Source: Linyphia triangularis (taxonomy: Eukaryota > Arthropoda > Arachnida > Araneae > Linyphiidae). Taken from it: a DNA stretch of 64,000 bases. Positions 1-14,700 of this stretch are shown here, one piece after another. Made by a program: the position numbers and the translations under genes. Numbering within the stretch: position 1 is the first letter of the stretch; every line of letters begins with the position of its first letter. The DNA lies in NCBI GenBank assembly GCA_963978545.1, contig OZ021721.1:98195918-98259917 (forward strand). Reading direction: 5' to 3'. The notes beneath the pieces are model-generated. The model saw only the letters and a program-made list of their open reading frames with translations, did not search any database and had not been told where the DNA came from.

Positions 1-60
1 ATTTAACTATCTTATCAATTTATTATTATTTTGCAAATTTAGAAGTATTTTTAGAGCAAC

Positions 61-118
61 AATGACTCAACAGTAGAGGTATTTCACTAGCATATAAAAT
101 TAGGTGCTTGAATCCCAT
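61..118 (+). repeat. Degenerate tRNA-derived SINE head
   Basis: A line of ATGACTCAACAGTAGAGG, CACTAGCAT and a B-box-like GCTTGAATCCC resembles the minus-strand head at 17,676-17,735. It cannot form a good tRNA cloverleaf, so it is called a decayed SINE rather than a gene. Confidence 0.3.
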
Positions 119-403
119 GCATACAAATAATCATTCTCAGCTTCAAGCTAACTCCTCCAGATCGGCTGACTTATTTAAAAACCTAGTATCTGCAGATCAC
201 TCAATTTTTCAGGAGTGAGCAAAAGAATAGATTTGCTAAGAAAAAGACAGATTTTTAACAAACCAAAACTCTAAAACTATATATTTTACTTTCAATTAAC
301 CATATGTTAACATAGAGTAAAGAAAGTATTATTTTTAGTAAAAATTGTTTTTTTTCTTACATTTATCCATGTTTTGGAACATTCAAACTCAAAAAAGTGC
401 TCT

Positions 404-681
404 AGAAAAAATTTCTGTACCTGGTCAGCATGACTCCCGAACAAATTGACTAATGTTGTTCAAATTTGGTGCAAAGGTTAGTGGTAGCCATGGCACATTA
501 AGGTTTTCGTTAATATTGTGCATGCGCAAAGCATGAAAAAATCATGTTTTTCAACAAATTTCTAAAAAACAACTCAAACGGTTCAGACCAATATCACTAT
601 GGTAATGCCTCTTAAGGTGTTCTAAGCCTTGTACTTCTGAAATTCCTGTAAAAATGCTATAAAGGTATAAAAAGTTGAAGA
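404..681 (-). repeat. Repeat family R1, inverted partial copy
   Basis: The reverse complement matches parts of 37,740-37,990 and 39,350-39,620, sharing ACCAAATTTGAA, TTCGGGAGT and ATGCTGACC in the same order. Family unknown. Confidence 0.55.
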
Positions 682-2659
682 ACTAATGTCTTAAAAACAG
701 TTCATCCCTTAAGCTTTGCTCATCAACAGCCATTTTTCTCCTGTCCTCTGTTTCACTTACAAAAGAGGAGGATGCAAGGATTATCGAAAAGTATATTATC
801 AAATGCGCCATTTTCAGGTTTTTTTTTTTTTTTTTAAACCCTTGTAAGAATTATTACCTAACCTGCTATTTTTTCAAATGAATCAAAATATGAAAATGGT
901 AATAACACTATTCTACATCAAATTTAAATGTAGTGAGCAGTAGGCCTGGGCGATGTTAACATTTCTGCATCGTGATATATCGGGAAGCAAACATCACTAT
1001 GTCACGATACATCGCGATGCTAACTATGTGTATATATTTTTTTACAAAATACTACAAAACAACATTTTCATAACACGCTATATAGCCGAAAGTTATGCTT
1101 ACTTAGCATTGTAAAATTTTATTAAATTCAATTTTTTATAGTTTTAGAAGTTTATTTTAAATAACATGAGCAGCGACTGAATTATTTTCAGGGAGATACA
1201 CAAAGCACCCAAGGGGGTATAAGCCGGTTATTATTATTACTATTTTGGTTTAATCCGGATTTTTCAATTTCTCTATCTTAATGAAATTTTACTTTGTTAT
1301 TTTCTAGGGAAGGAGGGGGGTGGAGGACAAGTGCACTTCCTGGCGGTGCACATGTTACTTTAGTTATTGGATATTCTTAACTATTAAATCAAAAACATAC
1401 TTTATATTGAATATTTTATTACTTACAATATACAATATAACTATTATGCATTAATTTTATTTTTTAACATTTAAAATTCTAATGATCTTTATTTTGTGCC
1501 AAAAAAATCTGCATTTCCGTATTTTTAAGAAGCAATGTTGGATTGAGACTTATGGAAATAAACTTTATTCAAATTGTACAAACTGAAAAAAAATTTATAA
1601 AACATTTATTTACTTACGAGACCGAAGAGGAAATCCTTAAAGTGGATGGGAAAAAATTGTTTACAAGTATTTAAGCAATCAAATTAGAAAAACAACTGTG
1701 ATTAGTCCATGCACTAGTTCACATTGATTTTAGCAGATACAACAAACAGCTTATAGTAATAAATAACCAGATTATCTTAACTGAGTAAGAACTAGACAGA
1801 AATTACCACGTCAGAATACCGCAATCCCCTTGCGTTAATAAATAAAGCAAAATAAAATAATAGTAAGATAAAAAAATCTTGAAGTTAATATAAAAGATTT
1901 CAAAATACAAAAGTGTAATACTTTATTTCTTTCAAGTTAGAGAAATAATGAGAAAGAAAAAAAATCAAAAATGAAACACAAAAAGTGTAGGAAATACCCA
2001 AAAATAGATATCAAGGTCTTATATCTGATGACTATTAAATCAAAATGTTTTCCAAGAGTTGAGAGAACAACGTTAAATAATGTTCAATCATTAAAGGAAT
2101 ACTTCTTTTATCGAATCTCCAATATTACTAGACTGCTGACACTACCTGTCAAACGGCCTGATGTCGACGGTTTCCCTATGTTTCTATACAATATTGAGAA
2201 CATCGCGCATATGCAGGGCAGGGTGGATAGGATTATCACGATGTGAGCTTGCTGATGAAGTACCGTGCAAAAGCAAATAGAACTCGTTTCAAACAGCGTT
2301 TAGTTGCGTCGGCGTAATTAGTTGCCCGTATATTTATGGGATAGCCTAATTTTTTAAAAATATTTTTTATTTTATAATGAATAAGTATAAAATCTTATTT
2401 ATTTTTTACATTATTATTGTATGGTTGTTTACATGCATAAATGTGTGAATGTTGCTCTTTTTCTTCACTTTGTAAAAAAAAAAATGGTTACCCATAAGCT
2501 TACGAGAGTCATAATAGAAGTATTTTTTTGCAATGAAAATGCTTAAAGAAGTTAGTTTATTATTGAATTATCTTTCACACCCTATTAAGTTCACCATTTC
2601 AAATTTATACTGTATGATAGCAATCTTTGAGTATTATTAGTGCAAATGGGAAAACTTAC

Positions 2660-2767
2660 ACCTTCAGATTGTAATATGTGATCTAGAAGAGCATGTCCAC
2701 AACCTAAATCTACAAAAGTTTGCTTTTTCTTAATATTTAACTTCTTCCTTTCCTGGTCCCAAAGTGT
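2660..2767 (-). CDS. TRMT44: TRMT44 exon 6 (SAM motif I)
   Basis: A 108-nt phase-0 exon encoding TLWDQERKKLNIKKKQTF, then VDLGCGHALLDHIL (motif I) and QSEG. The donor GTAAGT at 2659-2654 follows the final glycine. An alternative donor two bases earlier on the transcript (GTGTAA) would leave a split codon. No later exon was recognised to its left. Confidence 0.88.
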
Positions 2768-5700
2768 CTAAAAATAGAGAAAGAAATATTATAAGCTAAA
2801 GACAATATTAAAAGTAAAACATAAATATGGCACGGAAAACTTTCAAATACATTAGGCTTTAATTTTTTCTTAGCTTTAAACTGTAACTTGGATACTGGCA
2901 AGTTTATAATTTGGCGAGTTTTGAAGAATATGGTTTACATTTTACAAATCAAACCTTGCAATGTGGTCTTCTGCACCTTCTCAGCACTAACAACTGCTAA
3001 CCATAAGTCATTATTCAGTTTATGTAGAAATGCTATTATATAAAATTCAAGATTACCTTATCAACTACTCGAAAATGATCATGGACTTTCAAACTATAAT
3101 GAATTTAGAAAATAAAAACCATCATACAAAATCCAAATTCTACAAGCATGTCATAAGCCATCAGTCCACATCTAGCACTCCCAGTTGTTTTAGTTAATAA
3201 ACTCATTAAAAAAACTATCAATGCAAATTATTCTTCCGATAGGAAAGGTGCAAAAGAAAGGATCCTTGCCATATACTAATTAGGTGAACTAATTAATATA
3301 CTAATTATGAAAGAATAATAACCAAAACACTTACATCAAAACACAAACACTTACTAAAGCACCACCTCCATTTGAAGCCCCATGATACTAAGGAAAAAGG
3401 AATTTGGTAACAGTTCCTTTGTGAAATACAATACCTCACCATTCTTTAAATGTATTTTTTTTTTACATCTTCTGTGATCAATTAATTGTTCAACAGTCAG
3501 GAATCAATTGAATTGCATCATGAGTTAAAAGCAGGTTTTGTAGCAGTGCTCAGTGCGTAGAACACAATTTTGACAAACACTCATTCTTAGTCTTAAGTCA
3601 TAAACAAGGATATCCATGTGGATACACAAATAGTCCATCAGGACTTGTCAGTAATGGCTTATGGCCAAGAAAAGTTTGGATTCAAAGTGAAAAAAATTCC
3701 CAGCAATTTTTTTTTTTAATTCATTAGCTCATTTAAGATTTATAAGTGGCCAAATATAAAATGTAGAAAGACAAGCAAATTTTTTTAAATCCAGTTTCTT
3801 TTTTTAGATATTATGTAAAGGTAGAATTTACACATAGATACTTCTATATTATTATGTTTTATATTTGTCAAATGTTATAAAGCAATGATTACATAATGTT
3901 TACTTGCAACATTTATAAAAAAGTGAATTCAACAAAATTTCTACGTAAAATTTTAAATAAAACATTTACTTCATACTTCGGAAATGCGTACATTCAAAGA
4001 ACTATTTGAGAAAAACAAATTAAAAAACCTTTGTTTTAAAAATGTTTTTTTTATATATTTCTCGATAAATTAATGTCAAAATAGTTAATAGAAAGCACTA
4101 AATTTGTACAAAAAATATAAACTTACAATTAGATAGGCAGCAATAGAAATATCTTCATATACATACTTTATTGGATCTGTAATGTTATATGTTGGCCAGA
4201 TCTAAAAAATCAAAAATTTTAAAACAAATTTAAATTTATTGAAGAAAATATGCAATGATTTTACTTTTTACTTGCTAACCTCTACAAACTTCTTTGCATA
4301 TTTCGCTTTCAAATAATGCAATGTTTTGCTGTAGTCTTTAGGTGGTACTAATTGTAGAGAAGGTAGAATTGTACGGTTGGGAACATTTTGACACCAGCTG
4401 GCAACCTTGGGCAAAATCTTTTTTATCAACCATTTTTCTGATTCTGAGGTTTTAATACTTGTGTCCTCCAAGCATTTTAGCACCTCCAGTTGAATTCTAG
4501 AAAATTTTACAAGAAAATCAGAATATATGTTAAATACATAAAATGAATATAAAGAAATACTGAAATAAAAAGCAAACAAATATTAGAATCTGTGATTTAA
4601 AGTAGGTAAAAAAATAATGTTTTTTTCATGCATACTTGTCATATAATGAAAGATGATTAATTTGAAGTTGCTACCAGCTGAACAATGATGATGTTGCATA
4701 ATGGTAAAAATGCAGGAGAAATTTGGAAAATTAAAGTCCAGATAATCTTTTGATTACCCCTTAAATAGCATAGACCAGTATAGAGGACTCTAAAGGAAAA
4801 TTGCAATACTAACAATTCAAAAATGAAATGAAGTTCTGCAAATAAATTTATAAAGTCATTTTGTTAGGTATACACAACTTTAATCTGTATTAGTGCTATG
4901 AAATAATTGTTGACTAAAATGGTTAAATTTTTTAAAATAGAAATGTTTTACTTAGCCTCATATTGAAAAAAAAATTACAAACAGCTAATAAAAATTAACT
5001 TCGTGGGATTCAAGATTAAAATATTCTCTTTCCAAGACATGTTTTTAAATTTCCATTGTGCTTCTTCAAGAATCAAATTTACCAATACTTTAAAGCTATA
5101 TATTAAGAAAACATAACTAGAATCTCTGTGCAAGAATTCAAGAAAGAGGGAATTTTTTTCCCTCAACCAGAGAGCGAGGGACAAGTGATTTACTATCCTG
5201 GCTGGTTTTGTACAGCTGGTCCAGTACTGCTATTTACAAGCCTTGATGTGCAGCATATTTTTTTTTATATGAATGTTATAAAGAGTGATGGTCCCCACAT
5301 TCCCATATAAAACCTACTTCATAAAATAAAAAGTTAATAAAAAAAGTTACAAAAATACCATTACTTGCAAGAAGTTTTATAAATGTGTTTTATACCGAAA
5401 AATAAAATAAAGGTTTATAATAGTATACGTTTAGCTGCAATACAGGGCTTCCAACAGATTCCTAACATTACCCTAGGGGAAAATGGGACAGTTCTCTCTA
5501 AAATAAAGGACTTTTAGAGACCTAAATTTTTAAGGCAATTTTTAAGTGAAACTACACTATACAAATTATTTGCCATTAACTTACTAAAGAGCTACATCTT
5601 AAAACAACAGTTATGGACAACTCCCAAACAAAAAGCTAATCTTCACACAAAGGCCATAAAAAACTTTAAATTTTCCAAAAATTGCACAAGTAAAATAACT

Positions 5701-8700
5701 TTAAACAATCATAACATAATGACAAACAGGCGATTTTAATTAAACCCAGTTTTCCAATTTCTTGTTTTATACTAATTATAGCTCATTCTGCATTTCAAAT
5801 TGCAGTTAGAATTACAATTTTAAACAAGGATTATTAAAGAAAAATTTGGACCAATTTTCTTGTACAAAATAAAATTAAAATCATAGTCATTTTGCATCGT
5901 TTCAAACCAAACGGCGAAATCAATCGCCACACAGGGATTAATCATGGATAAAGCGAATATTACATCAGGGGAAGCATAAGCAAAGGGAACCAAAATGCTA
6001 TCACAAATCTTGGTAATGGCTGTATGCTATTACATTGTATATACCTAGATGAAAATAACCATCACTTCAACGTAAATATTGACAATAGTTCCCCATACCA
6101 GCAAATCTTGGCACTTTTTGGTAATATTAGGGAAAACCTCAAATATAGCAATCAGAGAAAATAACTATCACATTAACGTAAATAGCAGTGTTAGCACCCA
6201 ATTTACAGGTGCAAATGTTTTCAATAGAATCGATTATATCAGTGTAACAACAAATGAAATTGACTATCACAACAATATAAATCTCCTACGGCACCCATAG
6301 CGGAGTAAATGTTGGAGATGGTGGTTATTATATTGGAGCACACTCGATGAAAATGACCATCACAACGTAAATCTCGACGATAATGTTTGCCGTAGCGGCA
6401 CGAATCTCAGCAATAGCAGTCATAATATCGACATAATGCTCAACGAAAGTGACCTTCACACACCAAGTAAATAATTGTGATAGATGAGATCGGTGGCAGA
6501 AGGGATCATTACATCAGAGGTTTGATAGAAGTTGACTGCTGAATGTACACAGGCTCTGTTGTTGTTAGACTTACAAGCAAGTGCACGATCCTCCCTCTCG
6601 TAATTTTAATGCAAATTTGCATCTATCTTAAAAATGATAAAAATTACCACTAAAAAAAGTGAAATCAGCATTTCCGTACTGTACATGTACAATGTCTGAA
6701 GTATACATAAAAATTTACTAATTTTCTTGTGCGAAATGATTCTCATACAGACACTAACAATCGCGGATATAGCGGCTATTACATTAGTGGAAGCCTAAGC
6801 TAATGCCAATAAACCGACATTGCACATCTGGGCAATAGCTGCAATTACATCAGCCGTAAACCTAGGTGAAAAGGACAATCCCTTCAATGTAAATATTAAA
6901 CGATAGCGGCTATTATATTAGAACAACATTTAGCAAAAATGACCATCACAGCAACATAAATATTGACGACCCTCTATACAGGTGCAAATAACTACATTTC
7001 TTTCTGCTAATATAAGCCTAAATCCTGGTAATATTGTACACAACTGCATAGTACTCGATCAAAATTGCCATCGCACAAACGTAAATATCAGCATTAGCTC
7101 CTAATATACTGGTGAAAATTTCTGCAATAGAGGTGATTATATAAAAGTAGCAATAAACAAAACTATCACAACAATGTAAAGCTCGGCGATAGCAACATTT
7201 GCAGCACAAACCTTAAAAATAATGGCTATTATATCGAGGAAACACTTGACGAAAATAACTATTACAAAAGTCATTACATCGGATGCTTGGAGAAGTTGAA
7301 CGTATACAGGTTCCGTGGTTGTCAGACTCGTAAGTAAGCTTTTATCTTTTTGAGGATTGCAAAAATCAGTCAAAATTATTCATTTAAAGTTGGAAATGTA
7401 AGGATTTGGACAAAATAAAACAATTAGATATTTTAAGCAAAATAGGGAAAAAAATGAATAATTTTCATAAAAAAATGAATTTTAGGGAAAATAGGGACCT
7501 GTTGCAAGGCCTGGTAATGTGTAGAATTACAATTAGGTCACATGAACTAGCCTATCGAACTAGAACACTCGGCAAGCAAAAAAATAATTGAGTATATAAT
7601 TACATTTTACAGCATTCACAGTTGCTTAAAAAAAGGCCTGTTATGTACAATGAATGAGAAGAGTTAGTTTGCTATGTTTGAGGGACAAAAATGTACTATC
7701 CAAAAATAATTCCGATTTGAAAAAGTGTGCTTAGGACTATTAATTGCAATTTTATATAAGAAAAATAAGAATTGTCAAAATACTTTATATATTTCTGCAA
7801 AAATGGAGATATATCAGATTTTTAAAAAATTTACTAGACTTCTCCCAATTTTTTTTTTATCCCAACTTATATTTCTACACAACTCTAGAAGTTGGAAAAA
7901 TCCAAATAACTGGAAATTTTAAGACTTTTCAAAGTTTGCCACATTTTTCAAGGACCTTGAAAGAAAAAGCATTAATTTTTATCAAGCACTTTAAAGGGAC
8001 TCCACCTCTTGATAACTTCATTTTTATGAAATAAAGGGACAGGGTGAATGCAAGGGTTTTTATACTTTGGTTTGAAACTTTAAATAAATTAAATACAAAA
8101 ATTGTGATTAACAAAATCTAGGACTGAAGCAGTCTTAGATTTTGTTAATTACATTTTTTTTATGTGTTCTGCAGCTAAGTCTCAATATCAAATTGCATAC
8201 TTATAATATACTGAATGAGCTCAGGATGATTTTTAACACTTTACAGCTTATCTTCTGCTATAGTTAGAACCATGATATATTTGTTATTTTATTGGCCCAA
8301 GATTATAGACAAAAAATGTTTATAACCAGGCTTGGCATGGTTTAAATCAAGTGTTTTTTTTTTTTAAAGAATAATTTAAAATGGTCATTAAATCAATTAA
8401 AAAAAAAAAAAATTTTTTTTTAAAGAAATTGCAATTAAAATTGTATTTTTCTTTGTTTATTTATAATAGACACTTCAAATTATTTGATGTTGTAATATCA
8501 TTTAGTTTTAACCAAAAGTTTTCCCATTTCAAAGATAACTTTTTCAAAAGGAATTTATTGAAAATGTAATAGTTATAGAATGATGGCAAATGCAAGAAAA
8601 TGAAATAAAAAAGTGTATTACTGATGTATTGAAGGAAGTTAAAGTAATTCTTACTGCAAAAGCAACTACAGTAAATGTTAAGAGAATTTTGTCTTTTTTT

Positions 8701-11700
8701 TTTAAGTTGTACAATTGTTTTGTAACAGACTGGGTTTAGAAAAAGCTACTAAACTTGTTTTTTATTCAAAATGTTAAAATCCTAACTGTTAAATCATACA
8801 TTTGTTTTTAAAAGAGAATAAAGCAATAAGAATGTATTTTTTTCTCTATTAAATATAGATATTTTTAAGAAAATAATTGACTAAATGAAATATACACTCT
8901 AGATATAACATGACTGAGTGATGTTGTAAATAAAAAATTATACGAATACTAGAGATGGAATAAGTTATAATCTATTTTAAAATAAATGTTGTAAATAAAG
9001 ACTATTGAACAGTAAGTTTTTATATTAACCTAATAGATATATTAATTTTTATAATTATTGAAAATTATCAACTAAACTCAAATTATAGGCTGCATTTTAA
9101 ATTTGTTTCTAAAATAGAGGTTTTATATCATTTTGAATAATATATCACTGTTAATGATGAATAAACAATTACTGATGATAAACAATTACCATGGTATCAT
9201 TCTGTACACATTGAATTTATAGAATAGTATCTCTAAGTAATATATTAAAATTTAATACGATTTGAATGTCTACATAAGTAGCAACAACTGTTTATTTACT
9301 TAATTTAAATTATTTTCAGAAAGAATATTGTTATTTAAACATTAATAATTCTTGTTAATGTCAAATTGTATTTATAAATATGTATACATGTAATTAGAAA
9401 AGGATTTTTAAAGAAACCCAGTTTAAACCAAAACAACCTGTTTTTCTTACAACCCTGTTTGTAACAATCATTCACATTGAACAAGGGAACGTAGCGAAAA
9501 ATTACTTAAAACATCATTAAAGTCGTCACAATTTTGTTTTGCTTCTTCTGGTTACGACCAACACTACAGCAAGGTCTAGAACCTGAACGGTTGAAGGATT
9601 ATTTATCAATCACTTTATTCTTCCCAGCTCAATTATATGGTGAGAATTTTAGTTATATAGAGAACCATGATTTCTACCTATGGGAAATTATTTCAGAAGC
9701 AAAGAATTTTAAGCAGAATAATCAATAAAAAAATAGGTTGACAGATTTCAAATATTCTTTTGCTCCTTTTAAAGAAGCAAGTGACTGATACCTTGATACC
9801 TTAAGTTGCACAGTTAAAACAGATACTAGAAATAAGAACAATTTACTTACATTTTCAAGTAAATCTATCACTTAACAAAGCTCCGAAAACATATGATTCA
9901 ACTTTAAGTTAGACAACAACTCGCATTTTAAAATTAAATTTTAGGTACATTCATGTGTCTGGTTGGTTTTGAACCATGTACATTCCATCACTAGCCTGTT
10001 ATCTGTTAATAAGTCTAGATTTCGAATAAATGAACCATGATAAATGAAATAAAGTGGTAAAAATAGGGGTTTATATTTATTTCAAAGTTTTAACAAAGAT
10101 AAACTAATACCTCCTTAATATATACATACAAAAGCACAAGCTAGAGATACACGAGTACAAACAACTTTATTTTAAGACTTTCGCAGAAAGTAGAGCTAGT
10201 GTATTTGCCAGTTGCATATTGTAAAATTGAAGATGTTGTTATAAATAGTTGCACCAACACATAAAATTATATCTTACATTTTTAGTATGAACATACTTGA
10301 AATTATTGTTAAGAGATAATTGTAAAAATTTTAATGGTATTTACCTTTTATCAATCATCTTAAATCTATAGGGGAAGCTTGGAGTGAGAGGAGAGTTGAG
10401 TACATCAGATTTTTTGGGAAAAAATGAAGCACTCTTGTCCAAATGGTCTAAAATAGGTTTTCTGATTAAACAAAAATCTAAAATCATAAGACATTCAATA
10501 GAAAAAAACCCTAATAAATCACAATAAAGAAACAATTCTGCAAGGTCAGTTTTCCGGTAACTACAATTTTGTCAACTTCAAAGTACTCAGACTAGAAAAA
10601 AAACCTAAAAATAAAAAAGATTAAAAAAAAAAAAAATCCTAATATTTTCAATTTCTAACGTAGCACTTCGACATTTTTAAATTCAGTGTTATCGTCTGGT
10701 TAAAGTTTGCTATTTTATAGAGTTGTAATGGCAATTGGCATTAAGATTAGTTTAGCAATTTTTTGGTAAAAATTTATAACATTTTAAACAACATTCTGGA
10801 AATCAATTTTACTGACTATTCATATTTTTACTAATTTGCCTTATTATTTTTATTGACTTTTATGCTTTTTATGATTAAATTAAAATATGATTTTCCCAAA
10901 ATGAACACTAATAGCAGACTTGAAGAAGGGTCACAAAAATACTAGTAGTTTACTTTATTCATTACAGTAGACTCGCACAATTGCACTATTCTCTACTAGG
11001 TTGCTCCAGGTCTGGGAATCGGGCTTCTGTTTAGTGTTCAATCTGTCCTTAAAGAGAGTAAGCATGACAAAGATTGTACCAAATGTCAGGATGCCAGTTT
11101 TAAGTTTTCTCTCATTTGAGACAATTGCATGGCAATTTATTCTTGAAAAGACTCCTGAAAGTTATTTTTTAGTGTTCTGTAACCTTAAGTTCTAACATAA
11201 AACACTTATATAATCACTTTGATGTTTGTCTGATGTTTGTTATGTTCGAATCTGCATTTGAAGTTTGTTACAATTTAGTAACAATCAACTGTAATCCTGA
11301 CCCTTGAGAAAGGGACAGAATCTTAATTTTTTTATTTATCCTTTGCTGTAAAAATAATAATTTTCTACTTCAGACCAAAAAAAAAAAATTCTTTAATGAG
11401 ATTTGTTAATTAAGAAAAACCAATAAAGCAGCTGTTGATGTGTTGAAGCTACTCAGAAATAATAGTCAACTTCTCTACTTGCTCACACAGGTACAAGATC
11501 TTAGCAACGAATTGTGAAGAACAGCATTCAATGCAACCAAAAATATTCTTCATATGTGTTATTTACAGATAACCATTATGCAATAAAAGTATTTATGACT
11601 AAGTTAAAAATACTTTCTTGAAGTTGGATTGAGAAAAACTAATGGAATTAATACTTTTATAGAATTTTGGCAAGTTTATTGTAAAAATATAATTGTAAAT

Positions 11701-14700
11701 TTATATAAAAAAAGATTATTTTTAGTTTAAGTGAGAAAGGTTATGAAAGACCGGTATGAAAGTACAATTTGAATTAATTATATGCAACAAAATCAAGAAA
11801 ACATTAAAAGTCATCAGAAAAATCAAAATTTTAGGCTCGTTTCCATTAAAACCATACTACTTGGCACTCAAATGATTGTCACTTAAAAGTGATGACAAGA
11901 AAATGTTGTTTATCAATACAAAGGCACATGGCTTAGGTGAGACTTTTCAAATGAGACATATTTCTCCCTTTGCTTTGGCTTAGAATTTTTACCAGTATAT
12001 TATGAATTTTACAGATGATTGCAACAAATAGTTAAACTAGTACGTTTTTTTCAGAATTGGAAAACGAATCATTTTAATGAAGTTCAATGTCCTTAATTAA
12101 ATTTTTTATAGAAAGCATCCTTTAAATCTGTTGATTTAAGGAATTTTTCATGCAGATTTTAGATTGATTCACTGAACACTTTCAGCACTTAAGGCAAATT
12201 TTAGTAACACTTGCATATTTGACAATTTTTAATAGTTTACCAGGATTTCCTTAATTTGGAATCGATTTCCGAGTTTTGTATCCTAAATTATCAGTCCAAA
12301 TGATAGAGCTCTGAATTACTGTGTAAAGTAGATAATTTTTTTTTTAATTGGCTGTAAGGACTACAAAATAAGATAGGAATTTGTATTTTAAGATATTCTC
12401 ACACTTCAAAGATTCCAATGTGCTAAGTGACTTAGTTTTTCCTTTTACGAAAAGTTAACCGGTATATTAAATTTTGAAATCTACCACTAGGTCATGCTTA
12501 AAACACCTTCAGTAATCTGGTATTATCTTTTGTTGCATTTTAGTAAGGTCAGCATCTTGAATAAAGGTAAAGTCAAGGTTGCCAAGTTGTATGGCTTTAA
12601 CTGGGTAAAATGGATTTTAACAAAATAAAAAAAAATCTGTTTTATATCAAGATATTATAAAAGGATTATAAATTGAAAGAATCAACAACACTTTCAAAAG
12701 CAAAAAAAAAATATATATTATCAAAGTCAAAAGAAATAGATGATATAGAAATTATCCATTATAAATTGAAAAAATAAACAGACAAACTTAGGATAAAATA
12801 TTAAACAGATAAAATGAAGAAAAGAAAATAAAGTTAAACTAAAATTTAAATCACCTAATACTACAACTTCTAAAACATCTTTATACTTATTGAATTGTTT
12901 TGGAATTATATGTCTTATTAGCAATTGGCTTTTTTTGGAATTTTGAACAGGTGGTTTATCAGAAAAATCAATATTTTTTAAAAGATCCTTAATACTATCT
13001 TCACAAAATTCTCCTCTAATTAAATAGTCATTTATCTGAGAATTTCCAAAAGGAATATCCTCAGTTGTAATAATCTCTGCTGTCAAAAGCTTTGAATTGA
13101 CCACATGAGGTCGGTCAATTAAAACTTTCATTCCATTAAAAAAATGAGGTGACAGCAGATTATCATCCAAGTCCACTTTGGCAACTACATTCCAATAGTT
13201 ACTTCCTGAAAATGAAATATACAAAAATTAATAATTATTTGGTCAGCTTATTTGCAGAATAAATTTACTAATGCAACATAGATTATATTTACATAAATCA
13301 AAATATTTTGATTTCAGAAATTTGCATAAGCTATTTAGAACAGCCATTTCTTAAAAAAAAAATACTGGGGATACACAAATCACCTAATTTTCAGACCAAG
13401 GTCTTAAACATTACAGTACAAGTTTTTGCATTGCTTATTTGGAAGAAGACTGTTTCAATACAAGAATGTAAATCTAAAAGTAGAATTATGCCACTGTCTA
13501 GTCATGCTTTTTTTTTGTCACAAAGGCAAATGCAGGAGCCTTTGTAAAATCTTCTAACTGCAGTGTTGCGTAGATCAAATTTACATCTTGGAGAGTTTTC
13601 AAGAGAAAAAATACTGTTGATAGTATTGACTTCAATACTAATAATTGATAGTACCTACTAACCCTGGTCGGGTGCTGTATTTTGAGACTGTATATTTGAT
13701 CAGCCAACTTTGGTAAACAACCACAACTTCCACCTTTGCACTGGCAGTAGCACAGATTAAGTTCTGGGTGCTTTTTTCAGCAAATTACTAAAGAAATTTC
13801 TTAAAGGCTAAAATTTAAAAATTTGATTTCACTCTTACTAAAATATTTAGCCACAAAATTTATAAAATCACCATTTTTGCTATTAAAAAATTAGTTATTT
13901 GCCTAAATGAACAAACAAGCAGAAGGTTGAAAAGTATTTTTCCAGTTGTTTTTTTTGTATAAAATAGTTTAATATATTACAGCTCTTTATGAAATTACAA
14001 CAAAAAGTTTCTTTAGTTTATACATCAAGAGATGGAACTCTGAACCATTTCAGCATTTTGCTAAAAAGAAAATTGAGACTTTAGCTTATTTACCAAAGGT
14101 ATTTTGTATCTCAGCTTAAACACTGGGTGGTAGTATATATTAAAAAAAAAAAATAATTAAAAAAAAAAAAACATTTTGCCACCCTATTGCGTCCTAATCA
14201 AAATACTGTAGTTAAATCGTCTAGCAAAGAGATGCACCTAGGCACTTTCAAAGCAAATTTTCTATTTTACTTACAGAACTGCTTCTAAATGAAGCAGGCC
14301 CGTAGCCAGCCAAAGTATGTAGGACGGGCAAAAAATTTCCCAGGAGGGGCAGAAATATAAATTATTTAATTGGTTTTCAATAAACTTTTACAATTGATTA
14401 CACGTAAAAGAGTATTTATCAGAGCACTTTATGAAGTACATATGCAAAAAAAATATTTAAAAAAAGAAACATTGTTAATGTATTTTTGATGTAATGTTAT
14501 TTTTTTTTTAAATTCTTTTAAAGACTCTACACCAGAAAATTTTTTGATAAAAACAAAACTTTCAATTTAAAATTTTTTAAAGTATATTTAATACAATTCT
14601 ATTCCTTTAAAATATTCTATGCTTGTCCATCTCTTAATTTTTCACACATTTCAACTTAAGAATAACTACTTTAAAAATAATTACAAATATAAAAATTAGT

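Larger units (their letters stand above)
1..2659. other. Left flank, TRMT44 intron or downstream sequence
   Basis: No exon was recognised on either strand. The stretch holds a degenerate tRNA-like SINE head (about 61-118), an inverted fragment of repeat family R1 (about 404-681), and a hAT-type tip beginning TAGGCCTGGGCGATG near 936 without a visible partner end. The rest is AT-rich unique-looking DNA. Confidence 0.5.
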
